Shown here: piece by piece, positions 8,207 to 17,476 of the stretch
Position numbering within the stretch: the first letter of the stretch is position 1
Layout of the letters: each line of letters starts with the position of its first letter
Notes under the pieces: generated by a model
Database searches by the model: none
The model's input: only the letters and a program-made list of their open reading frames with translations
Told to the model about the DNA's origin: nothing
From: an uncultured Phycisphaerales bacterium
GTDB taxonomy: Bacteria; Planctomycetota; Phycisphaerae; Sedimentisphaerales; Anaerobacaceae
DNA length: 64,000 nt
Reading direction: 5' to 3'
Assembly (NCBI GenBank): GCA_903857265.1
Contig: CAIODZ010000012.1
Span: 1 to 64,000 of the forward strand
Translations under genes and position numbers: made by a program

Positions 8207-8410
8207 CTCGTTTTTAGCCCAAAACCACGCTTTTCGGCCTTTTAACGCTATTTCTCCTTTTTCCCCGGTCTGGTGTCCCCAGATTTTCCAGATTTTCGGA
8301 TTATTGAGTTTTTCAACTTTCTGTTTATTTTCAATAAAGACATCGTTAGGTTGGTGTGTTTTGGTCGATGAATCATTAAAATCAGCGGACTAAAAAGTGC
8401 GAAAGTTAAC
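8207..8410. other. Intergenic DNA between repeat and HEAT gene
   Basis: AT-rich, no open frame of interest. It contains a short direct duplication (CAGATTTTCCAGATTTT near 8280-8297) and a purine-rich minus-strand stretch. I see no RNA gene or convincing terminator. Confidence 0.5.
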
Positions 8411-9415
8411 TTACAAACACGATGTTTTTTTCTTTCTCTCTATTTCTCGCAAAGCCCTTTTCGCCTCCTTTTGAACAGAACGATCATAATCCTCCTTGTA
8501 AGTCTGAGTAAGAAATTCTATTGCCCTTTTATCTCTTATTGCTCCAAGTGCCCGTGCAGCCGATTTACGAACATCAGGTGATTTATCCCCCAGACAATGA
8601 ATGAGGGGGTTTACCGCTCTCCTAGCTCCCATCTGTCCAAGAATCTCTGCTGCCTTGCTTCGAACAATAGCATTTCTATCCCGAAGAGCGCGAATAAGAC
8701 CTTCAATCGCCATTTCTGGCTCTTCCATGTTGTTCAGAAGGCACTCTACTTCCCTTTGTCCTCCCCTTTTCCCATCCTTTACTATCTCAAAAACATACGG
8801 AACCACGCTTTTGTCACCGATGATCTTAAGCACGGATCTTGCCCAATCGCGGAGACGAGAGCTGTTTGTCCGCTCCAAAGTCTTACTGAGACCTCGTATA
8901 GAGGGCCTCCTTATTTTGACTAGTGTCTCGGCAATGCTCATAGGAGAACAAACCCATGCTCCACCACCAACTATTCTTTCATCAGAATCGTCCGGTTCAA
9001 AGTAAAACTCCCCCTTCGCATCCGCACGACGTGCTGCCTGAATGAGAGGTTGTACGGATGGCTCCCCAATTCTTACCAAAGCCCTCTGTGCATAAAGGCG
9101 AAGATCATTTGTCCTGGCTGTCAGGATTCGTACCAAGGGTTCTACAGATGGTTGTCCTATCCTCACAAGGCTTTCTATGATCTCCTTTATGATATAGGCT
9201 TGGTTCCGTTTGGTTTCCTTGCCACATTCCACTCTTTCGTCAAAGTACTTAAGAGCCTTGATAAAGGTTCTTGCGGCATCGTCATTCTTCGCTTCTGCAA
9301 TAGCTTCCACCGTTGCTTTTTGAGCAACTGGGTCTTTCCCATACTTCAAGACCCTTAACAAATCATTAAGATTCTTGGGGCAGACTTTTTCTGAGGGTAC
9401 TTCAAACAATCCCAT
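8411..9415 (-). CDS. Cytoplasmic HEAT-repeat protein
   Basis: The 334-residue protein has no signal peptide and is built of about eight helical HEAT/PBS-lyase-type repeats. The clearest are PSVEPLVRILTARTNDLRLY, IVRSKAAEILGQMGARRAV and DVRKSAARALGAIRDKRAI. Such repeats make an alpha-solenoid for protein binding; no catalytic motif is visible, so the partner is unknown. The ribosome site AGAAGGAG is very strong. The gene sits alone in an accessory interval between panC and folK, flanked by repeats, and looks lower in GC than its neighbours by eye, so it may be acquired. It is unrelated in layout to the HEAT lipoprotein at 48.8-50.9 kb. Confidence 0.8.
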   Translation of the reverse strand: MGLFEVPSEKVCPKNLNDLLRVLKYGKDPVAQKATVEAIAEAKNDDAARTFIKALKYFDERVECGKETKRNQAYIIKEIIESLVRIGQPSVEPLVRILTARTNDLRLYAQRALVRIGEPSVQPLIQAARRADAKGEFYFEPDDSDERIVGGGAWVCSPMSIAETLVKIRRPSIRGLSKTLERTNSSRLRDWARSVLKIIGDKSVVPYVFEIVKDGKRGGQREVECLLNNMEEPEMAIEGLIRALRDRNAIVRSKAAEILGQMGARRAVNPLIHCLGDKSPDVRKSAARALGAIRDKRAIEFLTQTYKEDYDRSVQKEAKRALREIERKKKTSCL

Positions 9416-9968
9416 TTTAGCTCCTTCTTATGAAACCTGTGTATAACTTGGGGAATTCTGGGGATAACGTATTTATTCCGGTATTTTTCTGGGTTTTTAG
9501 GAATTCTGGTGACACCATACCTATTTCCTATCTGCCGCCTTAAACAGCGTCTTTTCAAAGCTCTCTGTCCTGCCGTTACTGCTCTGCGGTGAAATCATTT
9601 TGCCTGCCCTCCGTAGCCCTTGGTGAAGGAGGGTGCCTTTTTTGGCGATTATTCACCTAACTGCCCCATTCGACTACGCTCAGGGCAAGCTTAAAATAAA
9701 CGACTTATGCTACTCTGCGAAGTAGCGACTTCGCTACGAAGCACGAGCCAGCCTTTTTACCCGTTTGCAACGCCTCATTGTAAGCCAACAATGCCACGAT
9801 GCAATTTTACAAAACCACCATCACCGTATTGCTCGGCGAGCCAACGCCTGCTTTATTTATTGCTATAACGCGATATTTGAGTTCTCTGGCTCTATACTAT
9901 CAAATCAGTATCAAATGCACTACTTTAATCCGCCAGACAAACGGCGGATAAATATGGGAAATCCGGGT
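9416..9968. other. Gene-free 550-bp interval with short repeats and hairpins
   Basis: I find no supported gene. The interval holds two copies of GGAATTCTGG about 50 bp apart (9450-9510), a terminator-like hairpin (9606-9643), a GTAGCGACTTCGCTAC hairpin near 9725-9740, and a TCCGCC...GGCGGA inverted repeat (9929-9948) related to the one at 9990-10006. It reads like decayed mobile or repetitive DNA next to the HEAT gene. Confidence 0.5.
9606..9643 (+). terminator. Terminator-like hairpin with T-tract
   Basis: GCCCTCC pairs with GGAGGGT (one G-U) across a 15-nt loop, followed by GCC and six T. No plus-strand gene lies upstream, so it may be part of a dispersed repeat rather than a working terminator. 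Confidence 0.3.
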
Positions 9969-11078
9969 TCATAAGTATTTCGTGGGTTTATCCGCCTGTG
10001 GCGGATGAATATAATATTCTATCCGACAAGCGAGGAGGTCAACAGCATTTTGATTGAGACAATCGAAATCGGTTAGTGTGATAACGGGTGAAAGCATCCA
10101 GTTGGCAATAAGTTCCTTGTAGCCGGCGCCGACGGCCTCAAGAAAACTGCTTTCAATCCGCTGTTCATAGGGCCTGCTTCGCTTGTGAATCCGCTCAAGA
10201 CACTGATTCGGCGGGTTTTGCAGGTGTATCACAAGCACAGGGTCTGCCACGGCGGGCGACACAATCGAATAAAATTTTTGATACAACGCCAATTGCTCGG
10301 CATTCAAAAGCAATTTCGCGTATATCTGCTCTTTTTGAAAGAGGTAATCGGTAACGACGGGCTTTCCTTTTTCGAGCGACGCAGGGCTCAACTGCTCCAG
10401 CCGCGTAAAAAGAAAATACAACTGGCTATCGAGGGCAAGGTCGTGATTGCCCGCGTAAACTTTGGCCAAAAACGGATTGGTGTCGTACGCCTCGAAGATT
10501 GCTCTGCATTTAAAGGCGTCGGCAAGTATTTTTGTAAGCGTTGTTTTGCCCGCGCCGATATTGCCCGCGATACTTATAAGCTGCGGCCTATCGGGCCTGA
10601 GAGCAAAATCGCAGCCGTTCAGCCGGCCCGCAAGCGTATTGATTGTCTCATTGAGAACGGGATGTAACAGCTTCGGATTCAGCTCGCACAATCCCGCCAG
10701 CACAAACGAACGCAGATGCACTTGCGAATGAGGAATGGTAAGCGTATCGCTGTTTATTACCTCATTGCCGAACAGCAGCAGGTCAAGGTCAATGGTTCGC
10801 GACGCCCATTTTTCGCCTCTTTGCCTGCCGAGCGAATTCTCGATGCGAATGATCTGCTGGTGAAGTTTTGCGGCTGTAAGCGATGTTCGTATTTCCGCGA
10901 CGCAATTCAAATACTTCAGCTGTTCCGCGTCGCCCAACGGCTTGGTTTCGACGACGGTTGAAACACGCTCGACCGAAACATCCGGTGTTTCACGCAGTGA
11001 TCGAACGGCCTTGCCGATATGGTTTTTCCGGTCGCCAAGATTACCGCCCAAACCGATGTATGCGATTATGTCGCTCAT
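9969..11078 (-). CDS. folK: Fusion: HPPK (FolK) plus deoxynucleoside kinase
   Basis: Residues 1-160 are 6-hydroxymethyl-7,8-dihydropterin pyrophosphokinase: [11 protein letters not shown] at the start, [11 protein letters not shown] at 94-104 and [13 protein letters not shown] at 115-127. Residues 166-369 are a deoxynucleoside-kinase-like P-loop domain: [10 protein letters not shown] at 171-180, [46 protein letters not shown]-type lid and [11 protein letters not shown]. The first half activates a pterin for folate synthesis; the second should phosphorylate deoxynucleosides for salvage. The ATG overlaps the dapL stop as ATGA. The C-terminal tail ([12 protein letters not shown]) is encoded in a palindrome at 9990-10006. 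The fusion joins two nucleotide-related steps in one chain; the joint activity is inferred. Confidence 0.88.
   Translation of the reverse strand: MSDIIAYIGLGGNLGDRKNHIGKAVRSLRETPDVSVERVSTVVETKPLGDAEQLKYLNCVAEIRTSLTAAKLHQQIIRIENSLGRQRGEKWASRTIDLDLLLFGNEVINSDTLTIPHSQVHLRSFVLAGLCELNPKLLHPVLNETINTLAGRLNGCDFALRPDRPQLISIAGNIGAGKTTLTKILADAFKCRAIFEAYDTNPFLAKVYAGNHDLALDSQLYFLFTRLEQLSPASLEKGKPVVTDYLFQKEQIYAKLLLNAEQLALYQKFYSIVSPAVADPVLVIHLQNPPNQCLERIHKRSRPYEQRIESSFLEAVGAGYKELIANWMLSPVITLTDFDCLNQNAVDLLACRIEYYIHPPQADKPTKYL
9990..10006. repeat. Short palindrome inside the 3' end of the folK-dNK gene
   Basis: ATCCGCC-TGT-GGCGGAT is a perfect 7-bp hairpin lying in the last codons of the fusion gene. A looser relative (TCCGCC...GGCGGA) lies 42 bp away at 9929-9948, past the stop codon. 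It may be a dispersed repeat that extended the reading frame, or part of a transcription end. Confidence 0.5.
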
Positions 11079-12310
11079 TTAGATATGGCCTTGATTCGAC
11101 CAAGCGCCTCGACAACATCGGGAGGATTGCCGAAAGCGGTCAATCGCACATATCCCTCCCCTGCCGGGCCAAACCCTGCGCCGGGGGTCGTTACAACGTG
11201 TGCCTTATTAAGCAGCAGGTCAAAGAACTGCCACGAGCCGACGCCCTCAGGAGTTTTAACCCAGATATACGGTGCGTTAATGCCGCCATATACTTTATAT
11301 CCCAAAGTGGTGAGCGATTCACGAATAACCTTCGCATTGTTCATATAAATATCAATCGTTTTGCGAATCTGCTTTTTCCCCTCATCAGCATAAACCGCGG
11401 CGGCCGCTGACTGAGTAACATACGATACGCCGTTGAACTTGGTGCAGAGTCGCCTGTTCCAGAGTGGATTCAGGGCGACGCTTTGCCCCGCCCGGGTGAA
11501 CGCTCGAAGCTCTTTCGGCACAACGGTAAAAGCACAGCGAAGCCCCGTGAACCCGGCTGTTTTAGAAAAACTGCGAAACTCAATCGCGACTTCTTTTGCG
11601 CCTTCGATTTCATATATCGAATGCGGTATCTGCGAATCACTTATATACGCCTCGTATGCGGCGTCGAAAAGAATTACCGCCTTGTTCTCCTTGGCGTAAT
11701 CGACCCATTTTTTCAACTGTTCTTTGGTCGCAACCGCGCCGGTCGGGTTATTCGGAAAGCACAGATAAATCATATCCGCCTTTTCCTTAGGCAGTTCAGG
11801 AACAAAATTATTGTCCGCTGTGGCGGGCATATATACGATTTTCAAATACGTGCCCTGCCCTGCAACCGCACCCGTCCGCCCCGCCATAACGTTGGTATCA
11901 ACGTAAACGGGATACACCGGATCAGCCACAGCTATTATATTATCGAGGCCGAAAAGCTCCTGTATGTTGGCGGTATCTGATTTGGCGCCGTCGCTGACGA
12001 AAATCTCATCAATATCGATACTGACGCCGCGAGATCTGAAATCATTTTTGGTAATTGCTTCCCTCAGGAAGGCATAACCTATGCCGCCGTCGTCGTAGCC
12101 GTGGAACGTCTCTTTTTTGCCCATTTCATCAACGGCCTTGTGCATCGCCTCGATTACCGCAGGCGCAATCGGCTGCGTAACGTCGCCGATTCCCATACTG
12201 ATTATCTTCGCGTCCGGGTGCGCCTGCTGAAAAGCCCGCCTGCGTTTGCCTATTTCGGGGAATAAATACCCCGCCTGCAATTTCAAAAAATTCTCGTTTA
12301 CCGTTATCAT
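11075..12310 (-). CDS. dapL: LL-diaminopimelate aminotransferase
   Basis: The 411-residue protein matches Dap[21 protein letters not shown] at the start, [48 protein letters not shown], the PLP lysine in [15 protein letters not shown], and RLTAFGNP near the end. DapL converts tetrahydrodipicolinate directly to LL-diaminopimelate for lysine and peptidoglycan, a route found in planctomycetes, chlamydiae and plants. I chose the internal ATG at 12310 because it matches the family start and has GGA 7 nt ahead; an upstream ATG at 12322 would add four residues. It overlaps the downstream folK fusion by 4 bp. Confidence 0.95.
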   Translation of the reverse strand: MITVNENFLKLQAGYLFPEIGKRRRAFQQAHPDAKIISMGIGDVTQPIAPAVIEAMHKAVDEMGKKETFHGYDDGGIGYAFLREAITKNDFRSRGVSIDIDEIFVSDGAKSDTANIQELFGLDNIIAVADPVYPVYVDTNVMAGRTGAVAGQGTYLKIVYMPATADNNFVPELPKEKADMIYLCFPNNPTGAVATKEQLKKWVDYAKENKAVILFDAAYEAYISDSQIPHSIYEIEGAKEVAIEFRSFSKTAGFTGLRCAFTVVPKELRAFTRAGQSVALNPLWNRRLCTKFNGVSYVTQSAAAAVYADEGKKQIRKTIDIYMNNAKVIRESLTTLGYKVYGGINAPYIWVKTPEGVGSWQFFDLLLNKAHVVTTPGAGFGPAGEGYVRLTAFGNPPDVVEALGRIKAISK

Positions 12311-12394
12311 CGTATATTCCATCCTGCGGAATTAAAAATAATAATCCCCGATTCTATTGATTACGTAATCGCACGTCAACTTTCGGGTTGAAGA

Positions 12395-13093
12395 TTACTT
12401 TTTTAAAATTAGGCAGTAAAGCAGTCCTACAAACCTGGTTTGGCCCTGCTTAAACAAAGTGGGTTGAGCAAGGGATGTGAAATTCAGGCGGTCGTAAAAC
12501 GGCTCTTCGAAACCATGCAGCCAGAATAAAAACGTCCTTAACCTGCCTATTTCCCGGCTGAACTGCTCAAGTATCTCTTTGGGCGTATCGCTTACGACAT
12601 CGTATAAAAGTGCGTAGCCCCCCTTTTCCAGCACTCGATATATTTCATTTATACCAGCGGTTGGCTCTTTCCAGTGATGAATCGAAGCGGTGCTTACTAC
12701 AATATCGAAGGACTCATCCGGAAAAGGCATATTTGTTGCGCCGCCATCTTTGAGCTCAATAACCTCATCCAGACCAGCAGCTGACACATTCTGCCGACCT
12801 TTAGCCAGCATTGCAGGCGATGGGTCGATACCTGCCAGACGCATATTTGGCGATTTCTGATGAATCTTCAGTAAAAGATACGCCGGCCCCGTGCCGACAT
12901 CGAGCAAAGCCCCCTGCTCCCGAAAAGGATGCTGCGCAGAACAATAGCTCAATATGTCACTGGCCACTAATTCGTAATGCCTTTGAAATACCGCCGACGA
13001 GCTGATTTTGTTGTAGAACGCTGCACCAACCCCTCGCATCGCCTCAGGGTGTACTATTTTCAGCAATCGTCGCAAAGGTGAAAGTTTTGCCAT
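12395..13093 (-). CDS. Class I SAM-dependent methyltransferase
   Basis: The 232-residue protein has motif I LLDVGTGPAYLLLKI, the acidic loop LAGIDPSPAMLAKGRQN, motif II/III PFPDESFDIVVSTASIHHW and VLEKGGYALLYD, giving a methyltransferase type 11 fold. The substrate cannot be told; small-molecule methyltransferases of the UbiE type look alike. Its ATG lies 2 bp beyond the polA stop, so translation is probably coupled to polA, though I see no functional link. Confidence 0.85.
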   Translation of the reverse strand: MAKLSPLRRLLKIVHPEAMRGVGAAFYNKISSSAVFQRHYELVASDILSYCSAQHPFREQGALLDVGTGPAYLLLKIHQKSPNMRLAGIDPSPAMLAKGRQNVSAAGLDEVIELKDGGATNMPFPDESFDIVVSTASIHHWKEPTAGINEIYRVLEKGGYALLYDVVSDTPKEILEQFSREIGRLRTFLFWLHGFEEPFYDRLNFTSLAQPTLFKQGQTRFVGLLYCLILKK

Positions 13094-13095
13094 AT

Positions 13096-15831
13096 TTACT
13101 TTTCAGCCAGCCAGGAGGGACCGTAAGTAACATCCACTTTCAGCGGAACATCTAATTTAATCGCACCGGTCATTTCCTCTGCAATCCATTTTGAATGCCG
13201 TTCGGCCTCCGCGGTAGGCAGCTCGAATACCAGCTCATCGTGAACCTGTAAAATCATTTTGACGGGCAGATTTTCCGATTCAATTTTTCGCTGGATATTG
13301 ACCATAGCGACCTTAATCAAATCGGCCGCAGACCCTTGTATGACCGTATTTACGGCTAACCGCTTCGCCTGCGCCTTTTTACCGGGGTTCGGGCTTTCAA
13401 GGTTGAGGATTTTTCGACGACGGTGCAGAATCGTCTCGACATAGCCGTTTCTCGTCGCCTGCTCGACGACACCATCCATAAACTGGCGAATCGAACTGTA
13501 TCTGGCGAAATAATCTTCGATGAATTTTTTCGCCTCTGCTAAGGTCAGCCCTGTCCCGTGCGCCAAACCAAGAGCCCCCTGCCCGTAAATTATCCCGAAA
13601 TTTACCGCCTTGCACCGCGAGCGCATCTCGGACGTAACCTTTTCGATGGGAACGTTGAAAATCTGCGATGCGACAAAGCGATGAATATCCATATCCGCGG
13701 CAAATGCCTCACGCAGCGCCTTATCGCCCGAAAATTGCGCCAGCAGGCGAAGTTCTATCTGTGAATAATCCGCGCTGAGGATGCAATCGGTCTTGTTTTT
13801 GGGGATAAACGCGGAGCGAATTTTCGCGCCCAAAGGCGTGCGAATCGGGATATTCTGCAAATTGGGGTCGCTTGAACTTAATCGGCCCGTCGCGGTTATT
13901 GTCTGGTTGAACGACGCGTGTACCCTGCCCGTGCGGCGATTCACAAGATAGCCCAGCTTATCAACGTATGTATTTTTTAATTTGCTCAGCGTGCGGTATT
14001 CGAGAATAAGATTGATAATCGGGTGTTCCTCGGCAAGCTCATCCAGAACACCCGCGTCGGTGCTTTGGCCTGTTTTGCCTGAGCGGACGGATTTTAATCC
14101 CAGCCGGCCAAACAGCACCTCGGCAAGCTGTTTCGGTGAATCAATATTGAACGGAGCGCCTGCCGTCTGGTAAATCTCGTCAACCAGCCGGTTAATCGAC
14201 GCCGTTATATCCTCCGACATATCCGAAAGAATCTCGGTATCGAGCGATACGCCGTTATATTCTATCTCCGCAAGAACGGTTACCAAAGGCATCTCAACAT
14301 CGTAAAATAATGGCTGTATCTGTGTCCGTCTCTCTAATTGCGCCGTGAAATACTCATACAGCCGCCACGTCAGGTCCGAATCCTCCGCGGAATACTCGCA
14401 GGCCGCGGTCGTATCGACCATATCGAAGCTGAGCTGATTTTTCCCCTTGCCGATGAGTGCGGATATCGGAATACTCGTGTAACAGAGAAAATCCAAGGCC
14501 ATATTATCGAGTGAATGACTGTTTCGCAGCGGGTCGAGACAATACGACGCGACCATTGTATCGAAATAAACGCCCGCAAGAGGCAACCCCGCGTTGCGTA
14601 AGACCAGCATATCGTATTTGATATTCTGTCCTATTTTTTTTATTGTCTTGTCGGCCAATATCGGGGCAAGTTTCTCCCGCACCATAGCCAAAGGCAGGCG
14701 TTTTGCTCCCATCGGCGCACGAACAGGGATATAAAACCCTGTCTTCGCCTGCCACGAAAAACTTATCCCCACCAAATCCGCCCGCATTGGCACAATAGAA
14801 GTTGTCTCAGTATCAACGGCAAATGATTTCTGTTTTTTCAGTTCTTCGAAAAAATCTTCGAATTTTTCGGGCGTATCTATAAGTTGATAGTTATGTTCCG
14901 CCGTCGCCGCCGAAACAGGCCCCCCGGCCGGCGCTGTTTGCGGCTGCTGTGTTTGAACTTGCTGTTCAGTTGAGGAATGCCCTATTTGTGCCAGCAGCCG
15001 TGGAGAACTAAGTTCGTTAAATATCTGCGTAAGTAGCGCCTCATCAGCCGGCTTTACCGCGAACGCCTCATAATCAATCTTAACGGGAACATCACAGTCA
15101 ATTGTTACCAGTTTTTGGCTAAGATACGCCAAATCTTTGGACTTGCGAAGGTTTTCACCAAGTTTACCGGTGATTTCATCAGCGTGAGCGTAAAGGTTAT
15201 CTAACGAACCGTACTTTTGAATGTACTTCAATGATGTCATTTCTCCAAAACCTTCAACACCAGGCACATTATCAGAAGCATCACCCTGAAGCGCCAAAAC
15301 GTCGATAAACTGGGCAGGTGCAATTTTCATCTCCGCCTTAACCCATGCCTCATCGGTTACTTCGCCCGTCTTGATATCATATCCAAAAACGTGGTCATCG
15401 ATAAGCTGGAGAATATCCTTGTCCTTTGTGCATATATAAACGTCAATTCCCTCTTTCGATGCCTTTTTTGCAAGCGTGCCGATTATATCATCCGCCTCGA
15501 AGCCGTCGATTCGCAGCATAGGGATATGCATCGCCGAAAGAATCTGCTCGATGCGGTTTATCTGCACGGGTATATCGTCCGGCATAGGAAGCCGATGCGC
15601 CTTGTAATCGGAATACATCTCCTTCCTGAACGTAGGCCCCTTGCTGTCCATCGCCACAACGAGCATATCGGGCTTTTTATTTTTCATCAGCCCAAGAATG
15701 GCAGATGTAAAAATATAGGTGGCTTTGGTCGGTTCGCCTGATGGGCTGGTCAGCCGCTCCTGCCGCATAGGCGCGAAATGCGCGGCGTAAATATGTGCGT
15801 GCCCGTCGATTATGTAAAGGTTTCTGGACAT
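13096..15831 (-). CDS. polA: DNA polymerase I
   Basis: The 911-residue protein has all three PolA domains. The 5'-3' nuclease (residues 1-290) shows IIDGHAHIY, DYKAHRLPMPDD, GFEADDIIG and CTKDKDILQL. The 3'-5' exonuclease (about 325-510) keeps its metal ligands: DTETTSIV, IGQNIKYDMLVL and YSAEDSDLTWRLY, so proofreading should be active. The polymerase (about 530-911) has motif A SADYSQIELRLLAQ, motif B RSRCKAVNFGIIYGQG and motif C LQVHDELVFELP. A Pro/Gln/Ala-rich linker joins the first two domains. It would act in Okazaki fragment processing and repair. Length is normal. Confidence 0.97.
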   Translation of the reverse strand: MSRNLYIIDGHAHIYAAHFAPMRQERLTSPSGEPTKATYIFTSAILGLMKNKKPDMLVVAMDSKGPTFRKEMYSDYKAHRLPMPDDIPVQINRIEQILSAMHIPMLRIDGFEADDIIGTLAKKASKEGIDVYICTKDKDILQLIDDHVFGYDIKTGEVTDEAWVKAEMKIAPAQFIDVLALQGDASDNVPGVEGFGEMTSLKYIQKYGSLDNLYAHADEITGKLGENLRKSKDLAYLSQKLVTIDCDVPVKIDYEAFAVKPADEALLTQIFNELSSPRLLAQIGHSSTEQQVQTQQPQTAPAGGPVSAATAEHNYQLIDTPEKFEDFFEELKKQKSFAVDTETTSIVPMRADLVGISFSWQAKTGFYIPVRAPMGAKRLPLAMVREKLAPILADKTIKKIGQNIKYDMLVLRNAGLPLAGVYFDTMVASYCLDPLRNSHSLDNMALDFLCYTSIPISALIGKGKNQLSFDMVDTTAACEYSAEDSDLTWRLYEYFTAQLERRTQIQPLFYDVEMPLVTVLAEIEYNGVSLDTEILSDMSEDITASINRLVDEIYQTAGAPFNIDSPKQLAEVLFGRLGLKSVRSGKTGQSTDAGVLDELAEEHPIINLILEYRTLSKLKNTYVDKLGYLVNRRTGRVHASFNQTITATGRLSSSDPNLQNIPIRTPLGAKIRSAFIPKNKTDCILSADYSQIELRLLAQFSGDKALREAFAADMDIHRFVASQIFNVPIEKVTSEMRSRCKAVNFGIIYGQGALGLAHGTGLTLAEAKKFIEDYFARYSSIRQFMDGVVEQATRNGYVETILHRRRKILNLESPNPGKKAQAKRLAVNTVIQGSAADLIKVAMVNIQRKIESENLPVKMILQVHDELVFELPTAEAERHSKWIAEEMTGAIKLDVPLKVDVTYGPSWLAEK

Positions 15832-15883
15832 CAGAAGAAACTCTATTTGCAGACGGGGTAACTGTCAAGCAGGATTGTTTTTA

Positions 15884-17476
15884 TCATTGGCGTTGCTGCT
15901 GCTGAATAATCTGTCGTCTCAATTCAATCGCTTCGCTTCGCCCAGGCGCTATTCGCAGAATCTCATCACATTGCTCTATCGCCCGTTGCGTTTTGCCCTG
16001 TTTTGCCAGTGCGGTCGCGAGATTCAGGCGTGTAGGCACGTCGCACGGGTCAATTGCCGCCGCTTTTTCAAAATGACTAACTGCCTCGTCGATTTTATTT
16101 TTGCGGAACAACACGACCCCGATATTCAGGTGTGACATAGCGTCGCAGGGGTCGATTTGCAGCGCCTTTTCAAAGTGAACAATCGCGTCGTCGTAAGAGT
16201 TTTTACGAAGAAAAGCGACACCGAGATTCGCCTGCGCAAAACGGCCATTCGGATTTACCTCAATGGCTCGTTCGAAAATAGTAATACTGTTTTGCCAGTA
16301 ACCAAGCTGCATACACGTCGAGACAGCCATAGCCAAAAGGACAGCCGCCGCCGCGATTGCGAGAACAGTTTTGCGAAAAACGTATCGAGCCAGTAATTCA
16401 GGCAATCCCCAGGCAATGATGATAAATAGCCCGATAAGCGGGATATACGTATATCGGTCCGCCATCGCCTGGTCGCCGACCTGAACCAGGCCTATTACCG
16501 GCAGGAGCGTGCAGATATACCACAACCAGCCGAATAACAAGTAGCCGCGTGTCCTGGCAAAACGAATCGCCAAAACCGTTACCGCGACAAGCAGCAGCGT
16601 GGGGATAACCGCATCAGAAAAATGAAGCGACCGGCCGGGATGAAGATAAAACACCGACAAATTCACAGGCCAGAACATTTTCAAGATATACTTAACGTAT
16701 GAGACAAGTGCGTTGATGACTCGAATGTCAAACGGAAATTTGACTATGTCCCTCACCGCCCCGCTTTGCGCCTGAACAACAAGCGTTATTACGCTCGACA
16801 CCCCGGCAAAAAAAACAAACGGGAGCTTTTCCAAAAGCAATCTGGTAAGCGAATCCTTACGTTTAAGCGGCCAGTAATCAAGAAGCAGCAGGATAACAGG
16901 CAACGTAACAAGCATCGGCTTGGCCATAAGGCCTAAAGCAAAAGCAAAAAGCGTGAGGACATACCTGCCTATCGAAGAACGCTCTGTATAACGCACATAA
17001 AGCAACATCGTCAGAAACCAGAACAAGGCGCTCAGCACGTCTTTGCGTTCCGCCACCCAGGCGACCGACTGGATATGAAGCGGGTGAATTGCGAAGGCCG
17101 CAGCGACAAACGCGCTTGCCCATAAGGCGCTCGTAATTCGCAGCAGAAGAATAAAAAGCAAAACAGTATTAGCCGTATGAAAAAACAGGTTTGTCAAGTG
17201 AAGCCGGCCCGCGTCAGGGCCGAAAACCTGACAATCAAGCATCAGCGAAAGCCACGTCAGCGGATGCCAGTTGCTGGCATGCGAAGAAGTAAACGCCCAG
17301 ACAATATTTTTCACGCTAAGGCCCGCCTGGACCCGCGGATTCGCGGTAATGTAAGAATGATCGTCGTACGTGATAAAATCAAATGTCGCGACCCGGCAGA
17401 ATACGGCGATTGTAATTACCGCAAGGGCTGCCCCGATTACCCAGGGCACATGGGACTTGTGGGTGATTTTACGCAT
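15884..17476 (-). CDS. Polytopic membrane protein with GT-C-like domain and C-terminal TPR repeats
   Basis: The 530-residue protein begins with a hydrophobic helix and the FDFITYDDHSYITANP loop, then HPLTWLSLMLD, HPLHIQSVAWVAERKDVLSALFW and about ten membrane segments to residue 410. Residues 420-525 hold three TPRs (RFAQANLGVAFLRKNSYDDA, AMSHLNIGVVLFRKNKIDEA, TRLNLATALAKQGKTQRA). This layout, common in planctomycetes and Omnitrophota, resembles TMTC/PMT-type glycosyltransferases using lipid-linked sugars with the acidic pair in the first loop as putative catalytic site. Acceptor unknown. Its first 40 bp overlap the upstream glycosyltransferase gene. A paralogue lies at 24607-26259. Confidence 0.8.
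   Translation of the reverse strand: MRKITHKSHVPWVIGAALAVITIAVFCRVATFDFITYDDHSYITANPRVQAGLSVKNIVWAFTSSHASNWHPLTWLSLMLDCQVFGPDAGRLHLTNLFFHTANTVLLFILLLRITSALWASAFVAAAFAIHPLHIQSVAWVAERKDVLSALFWFLTMLLYVRYTERSSIGRYVLTLFAFALGLMAKPMLVTLPVILLLLDYWPLKRKDSLTRLLLEKLPFVFFAGVSSVITLVVQAQSGAVRDIVKFPFDIRVINALVSYVKYILKMFWPVNLSVFYLHPGRSLHFSDAVIPTLLLVAVTVLAIRFARTRGYLLFGWLWYICTLLPVIGLVQVGDQAMADRYTYIPLIGLFIIIAWGLPELLARYVFRKTVLAIAAAAVLLAMAVSTCMQLGYWQNSITIFERAIEVNPNGRFAQANLGVAFLRKNSYDDAIVHFEKALQIDPCDAMSHLNIGVVLFRKNKIDEAVSHFEKAAAIDPCDVPTRLNLATALAKQGKTQRAIEQCDEILRIAPGRSEAIELRRQIIQQQQRQ

Noticed and set aside
9355-9558. Minus-strand frame of 67 codons upstream of the HEAT gene
   Set aside because: It overlaps the HEAT start, has no ribosome site and shows only low-complexity basic sequence from repeats.
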